Assembly (NCBI GenBank): GCA_021200895.1
Contig: JAJQFX010000187.1
Location: 1 to 22,298 of the forward strand
Length of the DNA: 22,298 nucleotides
Source: Clostridiales bacterium
GTDB taxonomy: Bacteria; Bacillota; Clostridia; Oscillospirales; Oscillospiraceae
Direction: 5' to 3'
In this document: positions 1 to 8,150 of the stretch, piece by piece
How positions within the stretch are numbered: position 1 is the stretch's first letter
Layout: each line of letters begins with the position of its first letter
Notes under the pieces: model-generated
Seen by the model: the letters and a program-made list of their open reading frames with translations, nothing else
Databases searched by the model: none
Told to the model about the DNA's origin: nothing
Translations under genes and position numbers: made by a program

Positions 1-36
1 CGCCCCGGGCGGGGGGGACAAAAACGGCGCCACACC

Positions 37-75
37 ATGGCTGTAGTTTTTACGGAGGCGGCCCGGGCCCTCTAG
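37..75 (+). other. Interrupted N-terminal codons of spoIIAA (in-frame TAG at 73-75)
   Basis: An ATG at 37 opens the same frame as the SpoIIAA coding region and gives MAVVFTEAARAL, then TAG, then GALSGEIDHHAARS, continuing without a break into the ATG at 121. The segment after the stop matches the conserved L-T-G-E-L-D-H-H strand and loop near residues 16-23 of SpoIIAA proteins. Counted from 37 the protein would have 112 residues, the normal family length. The stop therefore falls inside a conserved strand rather than upstream of the gene. No good ribosome binding site precedes 37; there is only a G-run at 11-17. It could be a real nonsense mutation, a sequencing error or a recoded codon. Confidence 0.6.
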
Positions 76-120
76 GGGGCCCTGTCCGGGGAAATCGACC
101 ACCACGCCGCCCGGAGCATC

Positions 121-375
121 ATGCTGGAGCTGGACCGGGAGATCGAGTCCCGCTTCCCCAGCGAGACGGTGCTGGATTTCAGCGGCGTCACCTTTATGGA
201 CTCCTCCGGCATCGCCATCGTCCTGCGCACCTGCCGCAGGATGCAGGAGTCCGGCGGCAGCCTCCGGGCGGTGGAGGTGCCGCCCCAGGCGGGGAAGGTG
301 CTGCGGGCCGCCGGGGTGGAACGGATGGTGTCCGTCACATATCAGCGGGATACGAAGGAGGAGAGCGCTACATGA
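121..375 (+). CDS. spoIIAA: Anti-sigma F factor antagonist SpoIIAA (5' end disrupted)
   Basis: This is a STAS-domain protein that, when unphosphorylated, binds SpoIIAB and frees sigma F in the forespore. The hallmark F-M-D-S-S-G loop is present; its serines are residues 28-29 from this start and about 56-57 from the expected full start, matching the phosphorylated Ser58 of Bacillus subtilis. The 84-residue frame from ATG 121 lacks the first two strands of the STAS fold, because a TAG at 73-75 separates it from the natural start at 37. A GGAG at 113-116 lies only 4 bases before ATG 121, so restart there is possible but not convincing. The stop codon overlaps the spoIIAB start (ATGA), so the two genes are translationally coupled. 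Identity is strong from sequence and operon context; whether the gene works as written is doubtful. Confidence 0.85.
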   Translation: MLELDREIESRFPSETVLDFSGVTFMDSSGIAIVLRTCRRMQESGGSLRAVEVPPQAGKVLRAAGVERMVSVTYQRDTKEESAT

Positions 376-821
376 AAAAGCCAGTCAACCAGGTAAAACT
401 GGAGTTTCTGAGCAGAAGCGTCAACGAGAGCTTCGCCCGGGCCAGCGCGGCCTGCTTCGCCGCCCAGCTGGACCCCACTCTGGACGAGCTGAACGATTTC
501 AAGACCGCCGTCTCCGAGGCGGTGACCAACGCCATCGTACACGCCTACCCGGAGGAGTTGGGGCGGGTGTCCATGCGGCTGCGGCTCTTTGCCGACGGCC
601 TGGTGGAGGTGCAGGTGCGGGACTGGGGTGTCGGCATCCCGGACATCCCCAAAGCCCGCACACCCCTGTACACCACCGGCGGGGAGGAGCGCAGCGGCAT
701 GGGCTTCACCATTATGGAAAGCTTCACCGACGGCGTGCGGGTGCGCTCCACCCCAGGCAAGGGGACGACGGTGACGCTGACGAAGCGCATCGCCCGCCGG
801 GCCCAGGAGGGGGCCGTGTGA
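372..821 (+). CDS. spoIIAB: Anti-sigma F factor / serine kinase SpoIIAB
   Basis: This 149-residue GHKL-fold protein kinase holds sigma F inactive and phosphorylates SpoIIAA on serine. The N box is visible at residues 43-58 (Glu49, Asn53), the G1 box D-W-G-V-G at 84-88, and the G2 glycine cluster G-M-G-F at 109-112. The N-terminal segment N-E-S-F-A-R-A-S contains Arg23, equivalent to the Arg20 that contacts sigma F in the Bacillus protein. Length is as in the family (about 146). It starts with ATG overlapping the spoIIAA stop and ends in a GTGA overlap with sigF, the usual spoIIA order. In other spore formers the operon is switched on before septation by Spo0A and sigma H; its promoter lies outside this window. 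Confidence 0.97.
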   Translation: MKKPVNQVKLEFLSRSVNESFARASAACFAAQLDPTLDELNDFKTAVSEAVTNAIVHAYPEELGRVSMRLRLFADGLVEVQVRDWGVGIPDIPKARTPLYTTGGEERSGMGFTIMESFTDGVRVRSTPGKGTTVTLTKRIARRAQEGAV

Positions 822-1528
822 CGGTAGAGCAGGGAGCGCTGCTGGACGCCGCCCGGAAGGGCGACCGGGAGGCCTGCGCCCAAATCCTGGAGGAGAATGA
901 GCGGCTGGTCTGGGCCATCGTCCGGCGGTATACGGGCCGGGGGGTGGAGCTGGAGGATCTGTTTCAGCTGGGCTGCATCGGTTTCCTGAAAGCGCTCCAG
1001 GGGTACGACCCGGCCTACGGCACCCAGTTCTCCACCTACGCGGTACCCAAAATCGCCGGGGAGATACGCCGCTTCCTCCGGGACGACGGCGCAGTGAAGG
1101 TCAGCCGGACGGCGAAGGAGCAGGCGGCCCGCATCTACCTGGAGGCGGAGGCCCTGCGGGAGACGCTCCGCCGGGAGCCCACCGTCACCGAACTGGCCGC
1201 CGCCACCGGCCTGACGCCGGAGGAAATCGCCGCCACCGAAACCGCCACCTCCTCCGTCACCTCCCTCCAGGCGGAGACTGAGGACGGCCTGACCCTGGAG
1301 ACCACCCTGGGGGACGAGGGCATGGAGGACAGCCTGCTGGAGCATCTGGCCCTCCGGGAGGCCATGGCCCAGCTGCCGGAGCGGGAGCGCACCGTTATCC
1401 TCCTGCGCTACTATAAGGGCTACACCCAGCAGCGGGCCGCCAGGGTGGTGGGGGTCAGCCAGGTGCAAATCAGCCGCATCGAGCGCCGGGCGGTGGAGCG
1501 GCTGCGGAAGCTGCTCCGGGAGGAGTGA
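818..1528 (+). CDS. sigF: RNA polymerase sporulation sigma factor SigF (SpoIIAC)
   Basis: This 236-residue sigma-70 family protein is the first forespore-specific sigma factor. Region 2 is seen at about residues 25-90, including L-E-D-L-F-Q-L-G, the Y-D-P-A-Y-G stretch and the F-S-T-Y-A core. Region 3 follows at about 100-150. Region 4, with the helix-turn-helix G-Y-T-Q-Q-R-A-A-R-V-V-G-V-S-Q, is at about 190-230. Translation starts at a GTG that overlaps the spoIIAB stop (GTGA), so the start is fixed by coupling rather than by a separate ribosome binding site. It is the last gene of the operon and is followed by a strong hairpin at 1588-1635. Sigma G and sigma B are related, but position directly after spoIIAB makes SigF the firm call. 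Confidence 0.97.
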   Translation: MTVEQGALLDAARKGDREACAQILEENERLVWAIVRRYTGRGVELEDLFQLGCIGFLKALQGYDPAYGTQFSTYAVPKIAGEIRRFLRDDGAVKVSRTAKEQAARIYLEAEALRETLRREPTVTELAAATGLTPEEIAATETATSSVTSLQAETEDGLTLETTLGDEGMEDSLLEHLALREAMAQLPERERTVILLRYYKGYTQQRAARVVGVSQVQISRIERRAVERLRKLLREE

Positions 1529-1587
1529 CGCGGAAGGTCAGGCGCACAGCAATTCAGAGGTTCCCAAAGATTCCCCCAGCGCAAACA

Positions 1588-1635
1588 GCCGCACTCCCGG
1601 CGGAGGATGTCCTCTGCCGGAGCGCGGCCGCTTTT
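1588..1635. terminator. Bidirectional terminator between sigF and trpA
   Basis: A long inverted repeat has its left arm at 1588-1607 and right arm at 1610-1628, about 19 pairs with a few mismatches or wobbles. It is followed on the plus strand by CGCTTTTG and flanked on the minus-strand exit by GCTGTTTGC. It sits between the convergent sigF and trpA stop codons and can stop both transcripts. Both U-tracts are short, so efficiency is uncertain. Confidence 0.7.
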
Positions 1636-1649
1636 GTGTGATGAACCTG

Positions 1650-2426
1650 TCAGCGGATGGCGTCCTTCATGGCCTTCACATATTCTGCCACAGGGGCGAC
1701 GGCCTCCGTGCCGTACTGGGCGATGAGCTTCACGATAGCGGAGCCGACGATAACGCCGTCGGCACTTTCGCACATAGCTTTGGCCTGCTCCGGCGTGGAA
1801 ACGCCGAAGCCCACGGCGGCGGGAATGTCGCTGGCCTCCTTCACCAGCCGAATCATAGCGCCGATGTCGGTGGTGATGTTGGAGCGGACGCCGGTGACCC
1901 CCAGGGAGGACACGCAGTAGAGGAAGCCCTTCGCCTCGGAGGCAATCATCCGAATCCGGTCATGGGAGGTAGGGGCAATCATGCTGATAAGCTCCAGCCC
2001 GGCGGCGGTGCAGGCCCCGTCGAACTCCTCCTTTTCTTCATAGGGGACATCGGGGAGGATGAGGCCCTGTACCCCCGCCTCTGCAGCGTTGCGAAGGAAG
2101 CGCTCGCTGCCGTAGTGGAATACCACGTTGGCGTAAGTCATGAACACCAGGGGGATGGTAAGGCCGTCCTCAGTGCGGAGGCGCTTCACCAGGGCAAACA
2201 CATCGTCGGTGGTGCAGCCCTTCACAAGCGCCCGCTCGTTGGCCTCCTGAATGACTGGGCCTTCGGCGGTGGGGTCAGAGAAGGGGATGCCCAGCTCAAT
2301 CAGGTCTGCTCCGCTCTCCGCCATGGCGCAGACCAGTTTTTCCGTGGTGGCCAGGTCAGGGTCGCCGCAGGTCAGGAAAGGAATGAACGCCTTCCCGTTT
2401 TGAAATGCGTCAGCAATCTTAATCAT
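1650..2426 (-). CDS. trpA: Tryptophan synthase alpha subunit
   Basis: TrpA cleaves indole-3-glycerol phosphate to indole and glyceraldehyde 3-phosphate and channels indole to TrpB. This 258-residue TIM-barrel protein has normal length. The catalytic Glu49 equivalent is Glu44 in I-E-L-G-I-P-F-S-D-P. The second catalytic acid, Asp60 in enterobacterial TrpA, lies in an A-D-G-P motif; here the motif reads T-A-E-G-P, giving Glu55. The phosphate-binding G-V and G-S segments near the C-terminus (G-F-G-V-S, V-G-S-A-I-V) are intact. It is the last gene of the trp operon, its ATG overlapping the trpB 3' end by 8 bases, which suggests coupled synthesis of the two subunits. The identification is secure; only the D-to-E change is unusual, and it may be a lineage norm. 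Confidence 0.97.
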   Translation of the reverse strand: MIKIADAFQNGKAFIPFLTCGDPDLATTEKLVCAMAESGADLIELGIPFSDPTAEGPVIQEANERALVKGCTTDDVFALVKRLRTEDGLTIPLVFMTYANVVFHYGSERFLRNAAEAGVQGLILPDVPYEEKEEFDGACTAAGLELISMIAPTSHDRIRMIASEAKGFLYCVSSLGVTGVRSNITTDIGAMIRLVKEASDIPAAVGFGVSTPEQAKAMCESADGVIVGSAIVKLIAQYGTEAVAPVAEYVKAMKDAIR

Positions 2427-3606
2427 CGTACAAATTCTCCCCTCTGTAGCGTGCCATGGCGGCGCAGTCCTTGTCGCCCCGTCCGGACAGGGTGATGACC
2501 ATCAGCTTATCCTTCCCCATGGTGGGGGCCAGCTTGATGGCCTGGGCCACGGCGTGGGCGGACTCGATGGCGGGAATGATGCCCTCAGTGCGGCTCAGGT
2601 ACTCAAAGGCGCAGACGGCCTCCTCGTCGGTGATGCTGACGTATTCCGCCCGGCCGATGTCGTGGAGCCAGGCGTGCTCCGGGCCGATGCCGGGGTAGTC
2701 CAGCCCGGCGGAGATGGAGTACGCCGGGGCGATTTGCCCGTACTCGTCCTGGCAGAAGTAGCTCTTCATGCCGTGGAAGATGCCCAGGGAGCCGGTGTTG
2801 ATGGTGGCGGCGGTCTCCTTGGTGTCAATGCCCCGGCCTGCGGCCTCGCAGCCGATGAGCCGCACGTCCTTGTCCTCCAGGAAGTTGTAGAAGGTGCCGA
2901 TGGCGTTGGAGCCGCCGCCCACGCAGGCCAGCACCACGTCAGGAAGCCGCCCCTCGGCCTCCAGCATCTGCGCCTTGATTTCCTTGGAGATGACCGCCTG
3001 GAAGTCCCGGACGATGGTGGGGAAGGGGTGGGGCCCCATGCAGGAGCCCAGGAGATAGTGGGTGTCGTCAATGCGGCTGGTCCACTCCCGGAAGCAGGCG
3101 GAGCAGGCATCCTTCAACGTGGCGGTGCCGGACTCTACCCCGTGGACTCTGGCCCCCATGAGCCGCATCCGGTAGACGTTCAGCGCCTGGCGCTCCATGT
3201 CCACCTTGCCCATGTAGATGTCGCACTCCATGCCCAGGTAGGCCGCCACCGTGGCGGTGGCTACGCCGTGCTGGCCTGCGCCGGTCTCGGCAATCAGCCG
3301 GGTCTTGCCCATCTTCTTGGCTAACAGGGCCTGGCCCAGGGCGTTGTTGATTTTGTGGGCCCCGGTGTGATTCAAATCCTCCCGTTTCAGATAGATTTTC
3401 GCGCCGCCCAGGTCCTTGGTCATCCGCTCCGCGTAGTACAGCAGAGAGGGACGGTTCGCGTAATTGTTCAGGAGGGTGGTCAGCTCGGCCTGAAAGGCCG
3501 GGTCGTCTTTATATTGATTGTAGGCTGTCTCCAACTCAATCACCGCATTCATCAGCGTCTCCGGGATATACTGCCCACCATGAATGCCGAATTTTCCGTT
3601 TGACAT
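2419..3606 (-). CDS. trpB: Tryptophan synthase beta subunit
   Basis: TrpB condenses indole with L-serine to make L-tryptophan using pyridoxal phosphate. This 395-residue protein matches TrpB1 in length. The PLP lysine is Lys85 in H-T-G-A-H-K-I-N-N-A. The A-E-T-G-A-G-Q-H-G segment, holding the catalytic glutamate, and the phosphate-cup loop G-G-G-S-N-A-I-G are intact, as is the C-terminal S-G-R-G-D-K-D. The start ATG has an AAAGGAG ribosome binding site a few bases upstream in the 33-base gap after trpF. It overlaps trpA by 8 bases. It is transcribed with the rest of the trp genes from the T-box leader. Confidence 0.98.
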   Translation of the reverse strand: MSNGKFGIHGGQYIPETLMNAVIELETAYNQYKDDPAFQAELTTLLNNYANRPSLLYYAERMTKDLGGAKIYLKREDLNHTGAHKINNALGQALLAKKMGKTRLIAETGAGQHGVATATVAAYLGMECDIYMGKVDMERQALNVYRMRLMGARVHGVESGTATLKDACSACFREWTSRIDDTHYLLGSCMGPHPFPTIVRDFQAVISKEIKAQMLEAEGRLPDVVLACVGGGSNAIGTFYNFLEDKDVRLIGCEAAGRGIDTKETAATINTGSLGIFHGMKSYFCQDEYGQIAPAYSISAGLDYPGIGPEHAWLHDIGRAEYVSITDEEAVCAFEYLSRTEGIIPAIESAHAVAQAIKLAPTMGKDKLMVITLSGRGDKDCAAMARYRGENLYDD

Positions 3607-3639
3607 GGGGAATTGCTCCTTTACTTGTAGAATGGCTCC

Positions 3640-4248
3640 TCAGGGGAGGGCGCGGGCCGCTGCCACCGCCCGGCGCATCTTGTCCGGGTCTTTCAGGCGG
3701 TCTGTCTCGATGCCGCTGGAGATGTCCACCCCCCAGGGGTGTACCTGGGCGATGGCGGCGGAGAGGTTCTCCGGCGTCAGTCCCCCGGCCAGCAGGAAGG
3801 GGCGGGATACCCCCGCCACCAGGCTCCAGTCAAAGGTGACGCCGCAGCCGGTACCGCTGTCTAAGAGGGGCATAGCCGCTGGGGTCTGGACGGCGGCGGC
3901 CACGTCCGCCGGGGTCTTTACCTGGAAGGCTTTCCAGACGGGCTTCCCGGTGGCGTCGGCCAGGGCGCGGATGGTGTCCGCCCCCTCGTGGCCGTGAAGC
4001 TGGGCAATGTCAATGACGCCTGCCCGGAGCAGCCCCTCCAGATAGGCCGGGTCGTCGTCCACGAACACCCCCACCAGGGGGATGCTGCCGTCCAGAGCCT
4101 CCCGCATCCGCCCGGCCTGCGCCGGGGAAATGGCCCGCCAGAACTTCGGGTTCCGGGCCAGGATAACCCCGGCGTAGTCCGGTTTGACGGCGTTGACGGC
4201 GGCGATGTCCTCCAGCCGCCGCAGGCCGCAGAGTTTGATTTTCGTCAT
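3640..4248 (-). CDS. trpF: Phosphoribosylanthranilate isomerase
   Basis: TrpF carries out the Amadori rearrangement of N-(5-phosphoribosyl)anthranilate to the carboxyphenylamino-deoxyribulose phosphate. From the ATG at 4248 the protein has 202 residues, the usual size. It begins M-T-K-I-K-L-C-G-L-R, placing the general-base cysteine at residue 7. The general-acid aspartate lies in G-V-D-I-S-S-G-I-E near the C-terminus, with the phosphate-binding L-A-G-G-L before it. The frame is open far upstream, but this start is chosen because its ATG overlaps the trpC stop as ATGA and because homology begins there. It is a separate gene here, not fused to trpC as in enterobacteria. Confidence 0.96.
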   Translation of the reverse strand: MTKIKLCGLRRLEDIAAVNAVKPDYAGVILARNPKFWRAISPAQAGRMREALDGSIPLVGVFVDDDPAYLEGLLRAGVIDIAQLHGHEGADTIRALADATGKPVWKAFQVKTPADVAAAVQTPAAMPLLDSGTGCGVTFDWSLVAGVSRPFLLAGGLTPENLSAAIAQVHPWGVDISSGIETDRLKDPDKMRRAVAAARALP

Positions 4249-5036
4249 AGGGCGGCACCCCTGAGGGCGTCCAGCATCCGCCTCTTGTCGGCGGCACGCA
4301 TCAGCGTCTCTCCGATGAGCACGGCGTCCGCCCCGATGGCCCGGAGGGCGGCCACGTCCGCCGGGGTTTTCACCCCGGACTCCGCCACATAGAGGACTTC
4401 CGGGGGAATCAAATCCCGCAGCCGGGCGGCGTTGGAAAAGTCCACCGAAAAGTCCTTCAAGTTCCGGTTGTTCACCCCGATGATGGTGGCCCCAGCCTCC
4501 ACGGCGGAGGCGATTTCCTTCGCGTCGTGGGCCTCCACCAGGGCGGCCAGCCCCAGCCGGTGGCACAGCTCCAGGTACCGCGCCACCGTAGCGGTGTCCA
4601 GAATGGCGCAAATCAGCAGGACGCAGTTGGCGCCCATGACCTTGGCCTGATAAATCTGGTACTCGTCCACCACGAAGTCCTTCCGCAGCATGGGGATGGA
4701 GACGGCGGCGCGAATCTCCGTGAAGATTTGGTCAGAGCCTAAAAACCACTTGGGTTCCGTCAGGCAGGAGATGCAGTCCGCCCCCGCCGCCTCATAGTCC
4801 CTGGCGATGTCCAGATAGGGGAAGTCCTTCGCAATAATGCCCTTGGAGGGGGATGCCTTCTTCACCTCGCAGATAAAACTCATCCCTTCCTTCCGCAGGG
4901 CGGCGTCAAAGGCCGCGCCGTTTGCCAGGCCGCCTTGCTGGGCCAGCTCCTGCATCACGTCCAGGGAGTTCTCCTCGCTGTCCCGCAGCACCCGCTGCCG
5001 GGCGTAGTCCGCCAGAGCGTCTAAAATCGTAGCCAT
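4245..5036 (-). CDS. trpC: Indole-3-glycerol-phosphate synthase
   Basis: TrpC closes the indole ring, releasing CO2 and water to give indole-3-glycerol phosphate. This 263-residue TIM barrel has the family signatures C-E-V-K-K-A-S-P-S-K-G (about 56-66), L-R-K-D-F with its catalytic lysine (about 114-118), V-N-N-R-N-L, and A-E-S-G-V near the C-terminus, so all main catalytic residues are present. It follows trpD after a 24-base gap and overlaps trpF by 4 bases. Length and motifs are ordinary. Confidence 0.97.
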   Translation of the reverse strand: MATILDALADYARQRVLRDSEENSLDVMQELAQQGGLANGAAFDAALRKEGMSFICEVKKASPSKGIIAKDFPYLDIARDYEAAGADCISCLTEPKWFLGSDQIFTEIRAAVSIPMLRKDFVVDEYQIYQAKVMGANCVLLICAILDTATVARYLELCHRLGLAALVEAHDAKEIASAVEAGATIIGVNNRNLKDFSVDFSNAARLRDLIPPEVLYVAESGVKTPADVAALRAIGADAVLIGETLMRAADKRRMLDALRGAAL

Positions 5037-5060
5037 GTGCCGGTTCCTCTCTGCCCTGCG

Positions 5061-6071
5061 TTATGCACGGCAGGCGGCGATAAATTCGTCCAGCTTGGCG
5101 ATGGCCTTGCCGCTGTCGATCAGCTCCGCCGCCAGCTTTACGCCATCGGGGATGGAGGGCGCTTTGTCGGCGATATACAGGCCGCAGCCCGCGTTCATCA
5201 GCACGATGTCACGCTTCGGGCCGCGCTCCTTGCCGGAGAGGATGTCTCGGGCGACCTGGGCGTTATAGGCGGGGTCGCCGCCCACGACATCGGACTTCTG
5301 GGCGCGGGTCAGGCCGCAGTCTTCCGGGGTGATGACGTAGTACAGCCGCTCATCCCCGTTGAACTCGCAGATGGAGGTGGGGGCGGAGATGGACACCTCG
5401 TCCATCACGTCCTGACCGTAGACCACTACGCCCCGTCTCACCCCCAGCCGGGAGAGAACGTCCGCCATGGGCTTCACCAGCTCCTCCTTGTAGACGCCCA
5501 TGACCTGCATGGTGTTGGAGGCGGGGTTGGTCAGGGGGCCCAGGACGTTGAACACGGTGTGGCAGCCCAGCGCCTTGCGGACGGGGCCGACGTACTTCAT
5601 GGCGCTGTGGTAGACCTGGGCGTGCATAAAGCACATGCCGGTATCCGCCAACACCTTCGCCATCTTCTCCGGGGCCAGCTTCGTATCGACCCCCAAAGCC
5701 TCCAGGCAGTCCGCCGCGCCGCACTTGGAGGAGGCGGCGGTGTTGCCATGCTTTGCCACCTGCACGCCCCCGGCAGCGATCACCAGGGCTGCTGTGGTGG
5801 AGACGTTAATGGTATTAGAGCGGTCACCGCCGGTGCCCACGATTTCCAGCACCTCGCCCTCGTGGGGCATGGGGGTGGCGTGATCCCGCATGGCCCGGGC
5901 GGCGGCGGCAATCTCGTCGGTGGTTTCACCCTTGACGGAAAGCCCCATCAGGAAGCCGGCAGTCTCCACCTGGGTGGTGTTGCCGTCCATAATCTCGTTG
6001 ACGCAGGCTACTGTCTCGTCATAGCTCAGGTCGTTTCTGTCGCTCAGCTTAATAATGGCTTCTTTAATCAT
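5061..6071 (-). CDS. trpD: Anthranilate phosphoribosyltransferase
   Basis: TrpD joins anthranilate to phosphoribosyl pyrophosphate, the second step of the branch. This 336-residue protein has the G-T-G-G-D PRPP-binding loop at 79-83, the N-x-S-T motif (N-V-S-T-T) at about 89-93, and K-H-G-N at 107-110 followed by the S-S-K-C-G-A-A-D anthranilate-site segment. Its ATG overlaps the trpG stop (ATGA), so the TrpG and TrpD products are translationally coupled, which fits their linked functions. There is no glutaminase fusion such as the TrpGD of enterobacteria. Confidence 0.97.
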   Translation of the reverse strand: MIKEAIIKLSDRNDLSYDETVACVNEIMDGNTTQVETAGFLMGLSVKGETTDEIAAAARAMRDHATPMPHEGEVLEIVGTGGDRSNTINVSTTAALVIAAGGVQVAKHGNTAASSKCGAADCLEALGVDTKLAPEKMAKVLADTGMCFMHAQVYHSAMKYVGPVRKALGCHTVFNVLGPLTNPASNTMQVMGVYKEELVKPMADVLSRLGVRRGVVVYGQDVMDEVSISAPTSICEFNGDERLYYVITPEDCGLTRAQKSDVVGGDPAYNAQVARDILSGKERGPKRDIVLMNAGCGLYIADKAPSIPDGVKLAAELIDSGKAIAKLDEFIAACRA

Positions 6072-6646
6072 TTTTTGTCTCCTCCTGCTAAAAAATTGAC
6101 TAATATGTTATGCCCCTCTGGGGTCATAATGGACTCTGGGTGGAATTGTAGCCCGTAAACCGGGTAGTCCTTGTGCTTCACTGCCATCACCTCACCATCG
6201 TCAGAGGTGGCGATTACCTTAAGGCAGGGCGGGATGGTATCCGCCACAGCGGCCAGGGAATGGTACCGGGCGCAGGGAATCACCTTGGGCAGGCCGTAAA
6301 ACAGTGGGACGCTGCAATCTAAGGTGACGTTGCTCTGCTTCCCGTGCATCAGCTTTTTCGCATAGCTGACCGTAGCGCCATAGGCTTCGCAGATGGCCTG
6401 ATGCCCCAGGCAGACCCCCAGGATGGGGATTTTTCCGGCGAAGCGAAGAACTACCTCCTCACAGATGCCCGCGTCCCTGGGCCGTCCCGGGCCGGGGGAC
6501 AGGACAATGTGGGTAGGGGCCAGGGCGGCGATTTCCTCTAGCGAAATTTGGTCGTTCCGCACCACTTTAATATCCGGGTCGATGCCGCCGATGAGCTGGT
6601 AGAGGTTATAGGAGAAGCTGTCATAATTGTCGATGAGCAAAATCAT
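6068..6646 (-). CDS. trpG: Anthranilate synthase component II (glutamine amidotransferase)
   Basis: This subunit supplies ammonia from glutamine to TrpE; in many Firmicutes the same protein also serves para-aminobenzoate synthase (PabA). The 192-residue class I glutaminase has its nucleophile at Cys79 in G-V-C-L-G-H-Q and the rest of the triad at His169 and Glu171 in Q-F-H-P-E-S. The frame is open upstream, but the real start is the ATG at 6646, where the conserved M-I-L-L-I-D-N-Y-D-S-F begins, one base after the trpE stop. It ends in a 4-base overlap with trpD. Confidence 0.96.
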   Translation of the reverse strand: MILLIDNYDSFSYNLYQLIGGIDPDIKVVRNDQISLEEIAALAPTHIVLSPGPGRPRDAGICEEVVLRFAGKIPILGVCLGHQAICEAYGATVSYAKKLMHGKQSNVTLDCSVPLFYGLPKVIPCARYHSLAAVADTIPPCLKVIATSDDGEVMAVKHKDYPVYGLQFHPESIMTPEGHNILVNFLAGGDKK

Positions 6647-6647
6647 G

Positions 6648-8123
6648 TCAGTCAATGCCCCCTTCGCTGGTGCGGACGGCATTGACGCAGGCCGCCGCCT
6701 TGTTGATACATTCCTGATATTCCTTCTCCGGCACGGAGTCAGCCACAATGCCCGCCCCGGAGCGGATAAAGACCTTACCATTCTTCTTGAAGGCCAGCCG
6801 GATAGCGATGCAGGTGTCCATGTTGCCGGTGAAGTCGATATAGCCGATGGCTCCGCCGTAAATGCCCCGCTTGTTGTTCTCCAGTTCGTTGATGATTTCG
6901 CAGGCCCGGATTTTTGGTGCGCCGGACAGGGTGCCCGCCGGGAGGACACAGCCCACGGCGTCCACCGCGTCCCGGTCGTCCCGAATCTCCCCCCGGACGG
7001 TGGAGCCGATGTGCATGACGTGGGAGTACCGCAGCACCTCCATGTACTGCTCCACCTCCACTGTGCCGAATTTGGACAGGCGGCCAATGTCGTTCCGGCC
7101 CAAATCCACCAGCATATTGTGCTCGCTGCACTCCTTGGGGTCGGCCAGAAGTCCTTTCTCTAACGCTTTGTCCTCCTCCTCGGTGGCCCCTCTGGGGCGG
7201 GTGCCTGCCAGGGGGAAGGTGTGGAGGACGCCGTCCTGGAGTTTTACCAGCGTCTCCGGGGAGGCTCCGGCCATCTCGATGTCGTCCGACACCATGTAGA
7301 ACATATAGGGGGAGGGGTTGCTGGCCCGGAGGAGGCGATAGGTGTCAAACAGGCTGCCCTCCGCCTCCGCCTCCAGCCGGTTGGACAGCACCACCTGGAA
7401 GATGTCCCCCTCGTAGATATAGCGCCGGGCCTTCTCCACCATGGCACAATAGGCGTCCTTGTCAAAGAGAGGGCGGAAGTCGCTTTTCAGCACCAAAGGC
7501 TTATTCTGCTTCGGGGTGCCGTGCTGGATAAGCTGCACCATCTGGTCAAGCTCCAGCAGCGCCTTGCCGTAGTTCTCCTCCAATTCGTCGGTTTTGATGT
7601 TGACGATGACGGTGATGGTCTGCTTGTAGTTGTCAAAGCAAATCAGCTTGTCGAACAGCATCAAATCCACATCGTTGAACCGCTCCTCGTCCTCCGCGTC
7701 CAGGTTCAGGCTTGGCTCGGCATATTTAATATAGTCATAAGAGAAGTAGCCCATCAGCCCTCCAGTGAAGGGGGATAGCCCCTCGATGCGGGGGGCGCGG
7801 TTATCGGCCACGATTTGGCGGATATACTGGGCGGGGTCCTTCGTCTCCACCGTCATGGTGAAGCCGGAGGTGATTTTCAGCGTCCCATCCTGGCAGGTCA
7901 GTTCCAGCTTGGGGTCGTAGCCCAGAAAGGTGTAGCGCCCCCAGGTCTGCTGCTGCTCGGCGGATTCCAGCAGGAAACAGTGGCGGCTGACGGATTTCAG
8001 GATCCGCAGCAGCTCCACCGGGGTGCGGCAGTCGGAGAGGATGGTGCGGCTGACGGGGACGCAGCGGTAGCCGTCCCGGTAGCCCCTGGCCTCCTCCAGG
8101 GTGGGCAGGTAGGTGATGCTCAT
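6648..8123 (-). CDS. trpE: Anthranilate synthase component I
   Basis: TrpE converts chorismate to anthranilate, the committed step. From ATG 8123 it has 491 residues. The tryptophan feedback site L-L-E-S is at 51-54, so allosteric inhibition by tryptophan is expected. The chorismate-binding domain is intact, with L-A-G-T-R-P-R-G, D-L-G-R-N-D, the L-S-G-A-P-K segment and the late I-R-S-G-A-G-I-V. The open frame runs upstream to 8246, but those codons lie in the T-box terminator. The chosen ATG is preceded by AAAGGAG at proper distance just downstream of the terminator U-run. It is the first gene of the operon; trpG starts one base after its stop. Confidence 0.97.
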   Translation of the reverse strand: MSITYLPTLEEARGYRDGYRCVPVSRTILSDCRTPVELLRILKSVSRHCFLLESAEQQQTWGRYTFLGYDPKLELTCQDGTLKITSGFTMTVETKDPAQYIRQIVADNRAPRIEGLSPFTGGLMGYFSYDYIKYAEPSLNLDAEDEERFNDVDLMLFDKLICFDNYKQTITVIVNIKTDELEENYGKALLELDQMVQLIQHGTPKQNKPLVLKSDFRPLFDKDAYCAMVEKARRYIYEGDIFQVVLSNRLEAEAEGSLFDTYRLLRASNPSPYMFYMVSDDIEMAGASPETLVKLQDGVLHTFPLAGTRPRGATEEEDKALEKGLLADPKECSEHNMLVDLGRNDIGRLSKFGTVEVEQYMEVLRYSHVMHIGSTVRGEIRDDRDAVDAVGCVLPAGTLSGAPKIRACEIINELENNKRGIYGGAIGYIDFTGNMDTCIAIRLAFKKNGKVFIRSGAGIVADSVPEKEYQECINKAAACVNAVRTSEGGID

Positions 8124-8150
8124 GATGTCGTCGCTCCTTTTTGTGACATG

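Noticed and set aside
2..46. Possible 3' end of an upstream gene in frame 2, stopping at TAG 44-46
   Set aside because: Only 14 codons are visible and no family can be recognised; it could equally be chance.
545..1468. Long minus-strand open frame opposite spoIIAB and sigF
   Set aside because: Typical antisense frame in GC-rich DNA; low-complexity Gly/Leu/Gln composition and fully overlaps two certain genes.
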